This document shows, piece by piece, positions 1 through 6,551 of a stretch of 41,200 bases of DNA (position 1 is its first letter; every line of letters starts with the position of its first letter). The translations under genes and the position numbers were made by a program. The DNA is from Burkholderiales bacterium (GTDB taxonomy: Bacteria > Pseudomonadota > Gammaproteobacteria > Burkholderiales > Burkholderiaceae_C): contig CANBTT010000026.1 in assembly GCA_947372465.1 (NCBI GenBank), positions 1 to 41,200 on the forward strand, in the 5' to 3' direction. Below the pieces are notes generated by a model. It made no database searches and was not told the origin of the DNA. It saw nothing but the letters and a program-made list of their open reading frames with translations.

Positions 1-86
1 AGCACATCCACCATTTTGTCCGAGTCGTACTCGTTCATTTGGCAACCAAAGGTTTTGATGAAGACTTTAGGGGAAGTGGTGCTCAT
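1..86 (-). CDS. miaB: MiaB, tRNA methylthiotransferase (N-terminal fragment)
   Basis: Only the first 28 codons lie in the window; the gene runs off the left edge. The translation [20 protein letters not shown] followed by DSDKMVDVL is the start of the UPF0004 domain of MiaB, the radical-SAM enzyme that adds a 2-methylthio group to N6-isopentenyladenosine-37 of tRNAs. The Cys in GCQMNEYDS is the first of the three cysteines of that N-terminal domain. YDSDKM in place of the YDSSKM of E. coli fits betaproteobacterial versions. The chosen ATG gives the normal family start, but its ribosome site is poor (an AGGA 12 bases upstream). The frame stays open upstream to an ATG at 230, which would add 48 residues. 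The radical-SAM and TRAM domains cannot be checked here. Confidence 0.85.
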   Translation of the reverse strand, partial: MSTTSPKVFIKTFGCQMNEYDSDKMVDV

Positions 87-424
87 GGTGCTAGGGGATC
101 CTGAAATGTACTCAAAGTCCAGCGTGGCGTTTTCTTCGTCGACGGGCAATGAGACAAGGGGGCCATGTCGGCGTTTTTGTAAAAAAACGCCATAGACAAG
201 CCACTTGCATTTCAAGGTCCAGCGATTCATGGTGTAGAGCCAGAGGCTGAGCGCGAGAGGGGATTTTAGCGCATCTTTGTTGGCTTGAACTTGTGTCCAG
301 ATAGAGAGATTCAGCGCAGACCCATAAAAAACCCCTCCACGCACAAGGCTTGGAGGGGTTGGGTGCAAGTCGCGAGAAAGGGATGCCCTTATCGCAGCCT
401 AATCATTGGCAGGACATGCAGTGA
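87..424. other. Intergenic region between miaB and the carbonic anhydrase gene
   Basis: This 338-base stretch holds no convincing separate gene. It contains the miaB leader (minus strand), a perfect 9-bp inverted repeat at 170-191 (GGCGTTTTT, 4-base loop, AAAAACGCC), a possible sigma-70 -10 box for miaB (TAAAAT read on the minus strand, plus positions 263-268, followed by a C-rich stretch), and the carbonic anhydrase terminator at 325-360. A minus-strand frame open from ATG 230 runs into miaB. Confidence 0.5.
325..360 (-). terminator. Rho-independent terminator of the carbonic anhydrase gene
   Basis: Read on the minus strand there is a perfect 10-bp stem (AACCCCTCCA / TGGAGGGGTT) with an 11-base loop, running into six T residues. 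It lies 65 bases beyond the stop codon of the carbonic anhydrase gene and separates it from miaB. Confidence 0.9.
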
Positions 425-1630
425 TCAATTGGCGTAGATCTTTCGCTCGTTCAGAGCTTGAACGGGTCTGGCGTTCAATTTGAAGGGGAATTTGGCCACT
501 TGAGCTTTGGAGATGTCGACATTGTTTTTCAAAATGAAGAAGCTCACGCCCTCTGTGCATGGCGGTGTTGTCAAAGAGCCTTCATAGGAGAAGAAGGACA
601 TGTCGCTTGGCAACAAGCTGGCTGGATTGATGATCATCTTGGCGGGCAAGTACTCTTCACCTTCTTTTGGGGGCAGATTGGCCCACAAAGATTTGATGGT
701 GGCGTTTTCTTTGCCTTCGTTCAAAAGCACACCCAGCACCGCCAACTTGCCCTCTTTGCTCTTGTGAACAAAGTGAACGGTCATGGCCAAATTCTTGCCG
801 TCAATTTGCTCTTCAGAGGGACGGTGGAAATGGAATTGCAAAAGTTCGTATTGCTCTTTGTTGACCTTCAATGTGCCCGTACCGGGTTCAATGTTGACTT
901 GAATGGTGTGCCCATTGTTGATGATCTTCATGGGGCCTTCCTTGTACTCGGCCTTGACAACTTCTTTGGACTTCTCAAAAGGTCCAACGATGTTCAAAGG
1001 CGACTGCTTCTTGCCCGCAGCGCAGGTGGCGAAATTCTCACCCCAATGCTCTGGACCGTTGTCACCCTCATAGCCCCAGTGCACATTGTGCCCAGATGAC
1101 TTGGCATGCTCAGTGGGTTTTTCGAGTTTGCCACTGCATTCGGCCAAGACTTTGACTTTTTTACCTGCAGAGACCAAGGCACTTTGCGCTGCACAGACCG
1201 CTTGCATGCGAGCGCCCAGTTCGGCAATGTCCAGAGATTTTTGGAAGGCATCAACAGCTGATGGGTCCTCAAAGCCTTTGCTCAGTTGTCGCACGGTCCC
1301 TAAGCCCACCAAACGCTCAGCACTCAAGACCTTTTGCGCTTTGTACAAAGCTTCTACGTCTTGGAGCAGCACACCATTGGCAAAGGCTTGTTTGACCACG
1401 TCAAATTGTTTGGCCGTCTCTTCGAGCTCTTCGCTCTTCTTTTGAGCCTCTTCGAGTTGCTCTTTGGTCTTGTCCAGGGTGTCTTTGGTCTCATCGAGTT
1501 CTGCCGACACCTCTTCCATGTCTTGCGACAGGTGTTTTTTACCGGAGAAATTCATGTACGCGAATGTGCTGGAGGCCACCAACAAGATGACCAGCAAAAC
1601 CTCAAGTGCGATTCGTAGATACTTTTTCAT
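425..1630 (-). CDS. Membrane-anchored alpha-class carbonic anhydrase with coiled-coil linker
   Basis: Predicted zinc enzyme interconverting CO2 and bicarbonate. The C-terminal half (from about residue 185) is an alpha-class carbonic anhydrase: an HWGYEG start, KKQSPLNI, the zinc-binding pair in QFHFHRPSEE, the third zinc His in MTVHFVH, and the active-site loop LTTPPCTEGV. The N-terminus (KKYLRIALEVLLVILLVASSTF) is a single membrane segment or uncleaved signal anchor. It is followed by a Glu/Lys-rich coiled coil (about residues 35-80) and a linker of about 100 residues, so the enzyme domain should be periplasmic and held off the membrane. At about 400 residues it is much longer than a typical secreted bacterial alpha enzyme. 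I chose the ATG at 1630, preceded by GTGAG at a 7-base gap; a GTG at 1642 adds four residues. No link to the flagellar genes is evident beyond position. Confidence 0.9.
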   Translation of the reverse strand: MKKYLRIALEVLLVILLVASSTFAYMNFSGKKHLSQDMEEVSAELDETKDTLDKTKEQLEEAQKKSEELEETAKQFDVVKQAFANGVLLQDVEALYKAQKVLSAERLVGLGTVRQLSKGFEDPSAVDAFQKSLDIAELGARMQAVCAAQSALVSAGKKVKVLAECSGKLEKPTEHAKSSGHNVHWGYEGDNGPEHWGENFATCAAGKKQSPLNIVGPFEKSKEVVKAEYKEGPMKIINNGHTIQVNIEPGTGTLKVNKEQYELLQFHFHRPSEEQIDGKNLAMTVHFVHKSKEGKLAVLGVLLNEGKENATIKSLWANLPPKEGEEYLPAKMIINPASLLPSDMSFFSYEGSLTTPPCTEGVSFFILKNNVDISKAQVAKFPFKLNARPVQALNERKIYAN

Positions 1631-1715
1631 TGCCAAACTCACAAAAGTTATAGGATTGATTCGAACAAATCAAAGGGCGATTATGACAAATTAAGCCCAA
1701 GATTGCGCATTGCTG

Positions 1716-1784
1716 GCCTTACAAATCACGCGTGGAGACCAAATTATTTGATCAAAAGGGCTTGGAGCCACGGATTTGTAAGGC
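1716..1784. repeat. Imperfect long inverted repeat between fliN and the carbonic anhydrase gene
   Basis: GCCTTACAAATC (1716-1727) is repeated exactly in reverse complement at 1773-1784. The arms extend inward with CGTGG (1731-1735) against CCACG (1768-1772), with a 3-base bulge on the left arm. The 32-base loop contains the palindrome TTTGATCAAA (1747-1756). It lies upstream of the carbonic anhydrase gene and downstream of fliN, both on the minus strand. It has no T-tract typical of a terminator; it could be an operator, a structured leader or part of a small repeat element. Confidence 0.5.
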
Positions 1785-1795
1785 ACTTTGTGTTT

Positions 1796-1817
1796 AAAAC
1801 CCTTCTTAAAGGGTTTT
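1796..1817 (-). terminator. Hairpin overlapping the fliN stop codon, possible operon terminator
   Basis: Read on the minus strand, AAAACCCTT and AAGGGTTTT form a 9-bp stem with a 4-base loop that contains part of the fliN TAA stop. The U-tract is only the four T residues of the stem, so termination may be weak. Its position at the end of fliKLMN supports a terminator. Confidence 0.5.
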
Positions 1818-2204
1818 GAGGCGATCCGTTGAGGGGACAACGCGTGTTAAGCGAATGCCGTAACGGTCGTTGACCAAAACCACCTCACCTTGAGCGACCA
1901 CGGTGTCATTGACCAAGAGGTCCAAGGGCTCACCCGCAATGCGGTCAAGCTCCACCACGCTGCCTTGGGTCAAGCGCATCAAGTCTTTGATCTTGATGTG
2001 CGCACGACCGACCTCAATGGCCAAGGTCACCGAAATGTTTTGCAGCACATCGGGATTGATGTTGTTGGGGTTGGAGAGTTGGAAGTCCTTGGCATTGGGC
2101 AATGGATCGGCATGATCAAAATCATGGTTCGCCTCATCGCCGGCTTTCAATTCACCCTCGGGCGTCTTGGCTTCTGTGTTTTCTGTGTTTTCTGTATCTG
2201 ACAT
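1806..2204 (-). CDS. fliN: FliN, flagellar motor switch C-ring protein
   Basis: Component of the cytoplasmic C-ring that, with FliM and FliG, sets rotation direction and helps export. The 132-residue protein has an acidic, variable N-terminal 45 residues and a C-terminal SpoA domain (about 55-128) with typical FliN text: IEVGRAHIKIKDLMRL, GSVVELDRIAGEPLDLLVND and VVLVNDRYGIRLTRV. AGGAAG lies 7 bases before the ATG. It is the last gene of the fliK-fliL-fliM-fliN run, starting 18 bases after fliM. In many proteobacteria fliOPQR and flhB follow here; instead there is a hairpin and a non-flagellar gene, so the export-gate genes must be elsewhere in the genome. Confidence 0.97.
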   Translation of the reverse strand: MSDTENTENTEAKTPEGELKAGDEANHDFDHADPLPNAKDFQLSNPNNINPDVLQNISVTLAIEVGRAHIKIKDLMRLTQGSVVELDRIAGEPLDLLVNDTVVAQGEVVLVNDRYGIRLTRVVPSTDRLKTL

Positions 2205-2222
2205 GATGGGTCTTCCTGTTGA

Positions 2223-3221
2223 TCAAAGTTGGCCTGGAATGATCTGTCGCTCGATGCGAACCGCAACCTGAGAGCCTTGGGTCCCCACATTGACGCCAAA
2301 GGAGGGAACCCCTTGCGCAATGAATTGAGCCAATTCTGGTTTTTTGAAATAAAGCATATCGCCTTCTTTCATGTTTTGCAGGTGGTGCAAGGTGGTCTTC
2401 AATTGACCCATGACCACACGCACATCCAAGTGAGCGTCTCCCACGGCGATGGCCATCTCTTCGCGCCACTCGCGGTCCGAGTCCTCGTTGCCGTCGCCGG
2501 TTTGAACACGGTTTCTGAGCAGCTCTCTGAGGGGCTTCAAGGTGGCGTAAGGATAGACCAAGTCCATGAAGCCGCGAGCACTGTTGCTGGTCGCGTCCGA
2601 TTCGAAGCGACTGAGCACAATCAAATCGTTTTCATCTGCAATTTGCGCAAATTGGGGGTTGATCTCGGAGGCCACTCGCTCGCAATCGATCTCCATGACT
2701 GGCGCCCAGGCGTCCTTCAAGGACTTGAAGAACACCTCCAAAATGATGTTGATGATGCGCGTCTCGGTCGCGGTGAACAAACGCCCAGGCGGCAAGTCGC
2801 CAACCCCTTTGCCAAAGCCACCAAAAAAGCTGTCCAGCGAGCTAAAAATCACGGTCGGGTCAATGATCACCACCGAGAACCCTCTTAAGGGGTTGATGCG
2901 AATGGTGTTCACAGCCAAAGGCGGCTTGATGGTTTTTAAATAATCGCCGAACTTTAAGATCTGAACCTTCGAGGGGTTCACGCGTGGCGTGGTTCTTAGG
3001 ACCTCGAGTAGACCGAGTCGAAACATGCGAATGAAGCGCTCGTTGATCATGTCAACGGAGGAGACATTGACGCCTAGGCTGCTGTCTTCGCTGGCCAAGT
3101 CGTGTTTGTGCACCCGCACTTCGGTGTTAAAGCCCGTATCGACCTCGATCGAACCATCTTCAACCCCTTCAGTGAGGGCCGAGAGTTCTTCGGGAGACAG
3201 GAGATTGGATCGGTCAGACAT
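2223..3221 (-). CDS. fliM: FliM, flagellar motor switch protein
   Basis: C-ring protein that binds phosphorylated CheY and transmits the switching signal to FliG. The 332-residue length is normal. Residues 7-20 (LLSPEELSALTEGV) match the N-terminal CheY-binding segment, although the usual EIDALL core is altered. FFGGFGKG (132-139) is the conserved GGxG motif of the middle, FliG-contacting domain. The C-terminal region (about 255-325) is the SpoA domain shared with FliN. The gene lies between fliL and fliN with short gaps, consistent with one transcript started upstream of fliK. No strong ribosome-binding site is visible. Confidence 0.97.
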   Translation of the reverse strand: MSDRSNLLSPEELSALTEGVEDGSIEVDTGFNTEVRVHKHDLASEDSSLGVNVSSVDMINERFIRMFRLGLLEVLRTTPRVNPSKVQILKFGDYLKTIKPPLAVNTIRINPLRGFSVVIIDPTVIFSSLDSFFGGFGKGVGDLPPGRLFTATETRIINIILEVFFKSLKDAWAPVMEIDCERVASEINPQFAQIADENDLIVLSRFESDATSNSARGFMDLVYPYATLKPLRELLRNRVQTGDGNEDSDREWREEMAIAVGDAHLDVRVVMGQLKTTLHHLQNMKEGDMLYFKKPELAQFIAQGVPSFGVNVGTQGSQVAVRIERQIIPGQL

Positions 3222-3263
3222 CGCGTGGGACTTCAGTGTTGATATGAAAAGGGATTCAATTTC

Positions 3264-3851
3264 TTATTGCATCACAAAGGAGGTGAAGAAGACGTCTTCA
3301 ATGCCACCAAAATCTTCGTAATTCTCTAAAAGTTCGTTCATCACATCTTTCAACTTCGAAGCCAAAATTTTTCTAAAATCAGGCTTGGCAATGTCGGCTT
3401 CTGTGGACTGGCGCATCACGTCAAGCATCGCTGAGCGAAGTGCAAATTCGTGCTTTTTGACGTTGTCAAACACCCTTGAATCATAATGCGTCATGAGGGC
3501 AATTTGAACGACCATCACTTTTTTGGAGCCCGTGATGTTGGTCATCAGCTCCTTTTCCATTTGCATGTAGTTTTTCTCAAAGCGTGTGGCCTCAGGCGCC
3601 TCTTTCTTGATCTTTGAGGGCGCTTCGACCTTGGCTTTGCTGGCGGCGGCTTCAAGCTCTTCGAGCTTGTCCTCGGCCTCTAATTCGGCCTTCTTTTCAT
3701 AAAAGCCTGAGAAAAAGAGGGTGACAAAGACGACGCCCACGAGCAGCACAATGGCCAAAACAGCAAAGACGATGATTTTGACAATCGGCTTTTTCTTTTT
3801 CGGCTCTTCTGCGCCTTCTTCGGCTTCTGGGGCGGGGGCTGCTGTTGCCAT
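3264..3851 (-). CDS. fliL: FliL, flagellar stator-associated membrane protein
   Basis: FliL sits around the MotAB stator and supports torque or stator function. The 195-residue product has a short Glu/Pro-rich cytoplasmic start, a KKKK cluster, one membrane segment at about residues 23-47 (VKIIVFAVLAIVLLVGVVFV), a charged Glu/Lys/Ala linker likely to be coiled coil, and a periplasmic FliL domain. It ends in the typical manner with a conserved hydrophobic tail (IEDVFFTSFVMQ). GGAG stands 6 bases before the ATG. It is downstream of fliK and upstream of fliM, the standard order. Confidence 0.95.
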   Translation of the reverse strand: MATAAPAPEAEEGAEEPKKKKPIVKIIVFAVLAIVLLVGVVFVTLFFSGFYEKKAELEAEDKLEELEAAASKAKVEAPSKIKKEAPEATRFEKNYMQMEKELMTNITGSKKVMVVQIALMTHYDSRVFDNVKKHEFALRSAMLDVMRQSTEADIAKPDFRKILASKLKDVMNELLENYEDFGGIEDVFFTSFVMQ

Positions 3852-3907
3852 GATTAACTCCTAATAAACTGGTTGCGTGGTGGGTTCAAAATTTGAATGG
3901 CTTGGCC

Positions 3908-6082
3908 TTATGCCATCAAATCAAGCAATGAATCATTGTTTTTGACCTTCATCGAGGCATCGACAACGGGGCTGGAATCTTGAGCATTTGCGCTCGATTC
4001 GACCGCATTGCTGGGCTCAAAGGGGTTGCGGGCATTGTTTTCTTGTCCATTTTGTTGGGCCTGTCCACCGTTTTGTTGGTCAACTTGAACATAGGTCTGG
4101 TTGAGCCCTATATCTTTCAAACTGTCCTTGAGTTGTTGGCTGGCATGCTGCAAAAGATTTTGTGTCAAAGCGTTGTCCGCTTGGAACACGGCGGCCAATT
4201 TGCCGTCCTTCATCTCCAACTGCACGTCAACAGCGCCAAGTGTAGACGGTTTAAGTGCAAATTTCATCTTCCATTGGCCTTGGCTGATTTGTTCGTGCAT
4301 TCTTTTTGACAATTCTGCGGTCAATTGCTCGCTCAACTTTTCATAAGTGTCGGCCATGTTCACTGGGGTGCCTGTCGCCTGTGCGTTTTCCGCGGTCGTG
4401 TCACCTGAAGGGCTGCCATTGCCTGAGCCACCCGCGAGGTTGCCCGCGTCACCTGCATGGACTTGAGCGCTTGAGGCGAGTGCTGAATCCAGACCCAATG
4501 AGACGCCAAAGGCACTCGAGCTCGAGTCGCCCTTGTCAATGCCCTTCAATTGATTGAACTCCTTTTGAAGCGCCGCGATAGCGCCTTCTGAGAGTTTGGA
4601 GCCCGTCATGTTAAGAACGGCCAATGTGCTTGTGGGTGCCAAGCTGGCATTGCCCACAGGGTTCAGAGCGGCATTGCCCGTTTTAAGTGCTGTGGCGATG
4701 TTCAACTGCACGCTTTCTGGATCCACGCCTTCACCGGACAAGAGTTGAGCCAAATTTTCTGCGCTGCTCATGGTGCCATCTCTGCCTTTGCTGGTCAGCA
4801 TTTGCGCGTTCATATTGCCCATTGCCACTTGGCTGGGGAGGGCTGAAACCGCGGCCTGAAGGCTGGCATCGATTGGGGTGGGCGTCACAGGCAAGTCGTG
4901 TGCGCCCAAAGCGCTGTTGATGGAGACGCTTGGCAATTTGGACAAGGGATTGGCTTGCGTTGCGGCGGATGGGTCCCCATGGGTCAAAACGGACAAAACG
5001 GACGCATTGCCCGCAGACGATGTGAGGGTTGACGTCATGCCGGCCTGCGCCGCGCCTGCGGCACTCAAAGCAAGGAACGCTTTGTTGGCCGAGCCAGCCG
5101 GTGCAAGGCTTGAATTGAAGCCACGTTGAGCGCTGCTTGCGACATTCAAAGATGTGCTTGGACTGGCCTCTTTGCTTGAAATCATTGTTTGCGCGGCCTG
5201 TGGTCCAAATAGAGCGACCACTTGTGCTTCGTCAAAGCCCATGGCTTTGGCAAAGTCCGCAAGACTTTTTTCATTGGGCGCATCGTTGGTGGTGATGATT
5301 TGTGTTTGCTCGCTCAATACAAGAGTTTTCAAATTGCTCGCTGGATCGAGTTGGGACGCATCCAAAGGGATGGATGGGGTCACATCATCCGCCGAAGGCA
5401 CATTTGCTGCGCTAGGCAGGCGTTGTCCCTCCAAGGCTTGGGAGGCTTGGGCCAGTTTTTGTTCGGCATCCACGGCCTGGCTTGAGGGCTTGTCCTGAGC
5501 CGTTTTGGCCGCAGTCGTCTGATCATCACTGGCGCTTTGCGCCTGAGGATCTTCTTGTGTTTGTGCGGCGTTGACGCGTTTTTGCAAGCGTTCAACCGTG
5601 CTTTGCGCATGGTGGGCGCGTGATGCAACGCCATTGGCCTCATTGGGTGTGCGGGTCGCGTGATCCTTGGGTTGCGCGTTGCTGTGCGTCCCCCGAGCCT
5701 TGGTGTTGTTTGCCAAGCTGCCTGGGGCTTGGCTGGCGCTTGATTTGGGCGTGTTCAGCTGCAAATCTGTCACGCTGGCTTTGGCCTTTAAATAGTCATG
5801 ACTGAAGGCCAAAGTGCTTGAATTGGGGTCTAAAAGACTGCTTGAAAATGCACTTGAAGTGGCGTCCAGAGGTTTTGATCTGCTGGAGCCAGTGGTGCCA
5901 GGACTTTGCAGACTGCTTGAAGCAGAAAAAGCAGGATGCATCATCCTTTCAAAATACACAGAAAATTCTTGCCCATTTGGCGCGGGGCTTGTGTTTGCCG
6001 TTGCCGCTTTTGTGCCGCCCAATGCGTCGCTCGCACCGTTTGGCGTGATGGAAGGCAGTGAATTTAAAGAATTTATGCTCAT
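3908..6082 (-). CDS. fliK: FliK, flagellar hook-length control protein
   Basis: Secreted molecular ruler that measures the hook and triggers FlhB to switch from rod/hook to filament substrates. The 724-residue protein is longer than the roughly 400-residue enterobacterial form. Residues 1 to about 580 are low-complexity Ser/Ala/Gln/Asn-rich sequence, as expected of the ruler part. The C-terminal domain (about 590-680) is a recognisable Flg_hook domain: MKFALKPSTLGAVDVQLEMK, then GKLAAVFQADNALTQNLL and LKDSLKDIGLNQTYVQV. It is the first gene of the minus-strand fliKLMN group, divergent from flhA. A partial sigma-54 site lies at 6223-6239. A second, shorter FliK-like gene is present at 19572. 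Confidence 0.93.
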   Translation of the reverse strand: MSINSLNSLPSITPNGASDALGGTKAATANTSPAPNGQEFSVYFERMMHPAFSASSSLQSPGTTGSSRSKPLDATSSAFSSSLLDPNSSTLAFSHDYLKAKASVTDLQLNTPKSSASQAPGSLANNTKARGTHSNAQPKDHATRTPNEANGVASRAHHAQSTVERLQKRVNAAQTQEDPQAQSASDDQTTAAKTAQDKPSSQAVDAEQKLAQASQALEGQRLPSAANVPSADDVTPSIPLDASQLDPASNLKTLVLSEQTQIITTNDAPNEKSLADFAKAMGFDEAQVVALFGPQAAQTMISSKEASPSTSLNVASSAQRGFNSSLAPAGSANKAFLALSAAGAAQAGMTSTLTSSAGNASVLSVLTHGDPSAATQANPLSKLPSVSINSALGAHDLPVTPTPIDASLQAAVSALPSQVAMGNMNAQMLTSKGRDGTMSSAENLAQLLSGEGVDPESVQLNIATALKTGNAALNPVGNASLAPTSTLAVLNMTGSKLSEGAIAALQKEFNQLKGIDKGDSSSSAFGVSLGLDSALASSAQVHAGDAGNLAGGSGNGSPSGDTTAENAQATGTPVNMADTYEKLSEQLTAELSKRMHEQISQGQWKMKFALKPSTLGAVDVQLEMKDGKLAAVFQADNALTQNLLQHASQQLKDSLKDIGLNQTYVQVDQQNGGQAQQNGQENNARNPFEPSNAVESSANAQDSSPVVDASMKVKNNDSLLDLMA

Positions 6083-6222
6083 TGTGTGTACTTTAATAGT
6101 CTTTTGTAAGGTCTTTTACCGGCAAAAATGGTTTATTTCTGTCGGTGTCTTCTTCTAAAGCAAAAATCGTGACTGGTTAAAACTTGCCAGCTCAAGGGGC
6201 TTAACACATCAAGCTTTGGGCA

Positions 6223-6239
6223 TTCCAAAACCGTGCCAA
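6223..6239 (-). promoter_or_regulatory. Possible sigma-54 promoter of fliKLMN
   Basis: On the minus strand TTGGCACG is a perfect -24 element. The -12 element is TGGA instead of TTGC, so the usual GG-N10-GC becomes GG-N10-GA. It would start transcription about 130 bases before fliK. The defect in the -12 element keeps confidence moderate. Confidence 0.4.
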
Positions 6240-6461
6240 GTTGCTGCTTCAAACCATCTGGGCTTGTGGCTTGGAGCAAGTTGTCAGCAAAGAAGCAAAA
6301 GACAGGATTGGGTTTTGATAAAAATCATATATGAATTTTTGATTTGAGCTGGCCCGCTGTGTGCTTGTTGCTTCTTGGGCCGTCAAGAAAACAAAGCTTG
6401 TGTGTGCAAAGGGGCCTTGAAAGAACGCAACAAGCGAGGGTGTGAGTCACAGAGAGATAAC

Positions 6462-6478
6462 TGGCACATCGATTGCTT
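6462..6478 (+). promoter_or_regulatory. Sigma-54 promoter of the flhA-flhF-flhG-fliA operon
   Basis: TGGCAC (6462-6467), five bases, then TTGCT (6473-6477) gives the exact GG-N10-GC spacing of the -24/-12 sigma-54 promoter. The predicted start, near 6488, is about 65 bases before the flhA ATG. Confidence 0.85.
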
Positions 6479-6551
6479 AGAGTAATGGAAGATCGAATGA
6501 AAATATTCGAAAAAGAGAACTTAAACATTAAAAACTGATTTAAAAATCACC

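Larger units (their letters stand above)
6083..6551. other. Divergent control region between fliK and flhA
   Basis: This 469-base stretch has no credible gene. On the plus strand it holds a consensus sigma-54 promoter for flhA (6462-6478). On the minus strand it holds a partial sigma-54 promoter for fliK (6223-6239). The roughly 200 bases between them, with several short repeats such as CAACAAGC and GCAACAAG-like words, are the natural place for activator (enhancer) sites, but I could not define a site. Confidence 0.6.

Noticed and set aside
458-1099. Long plus-strand open frame opposite the carbonic anhydrase gene
   Set aside because: It is antisense to a gene with clear catalytic motifs, and its translation has no recognisable domain.
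6325-6528. 67-codon minus-strand open frame between fliK and flhA
   Set aside because: It lies across the sigma-54 promoter, has no ribosome site and no recognisable sequence.
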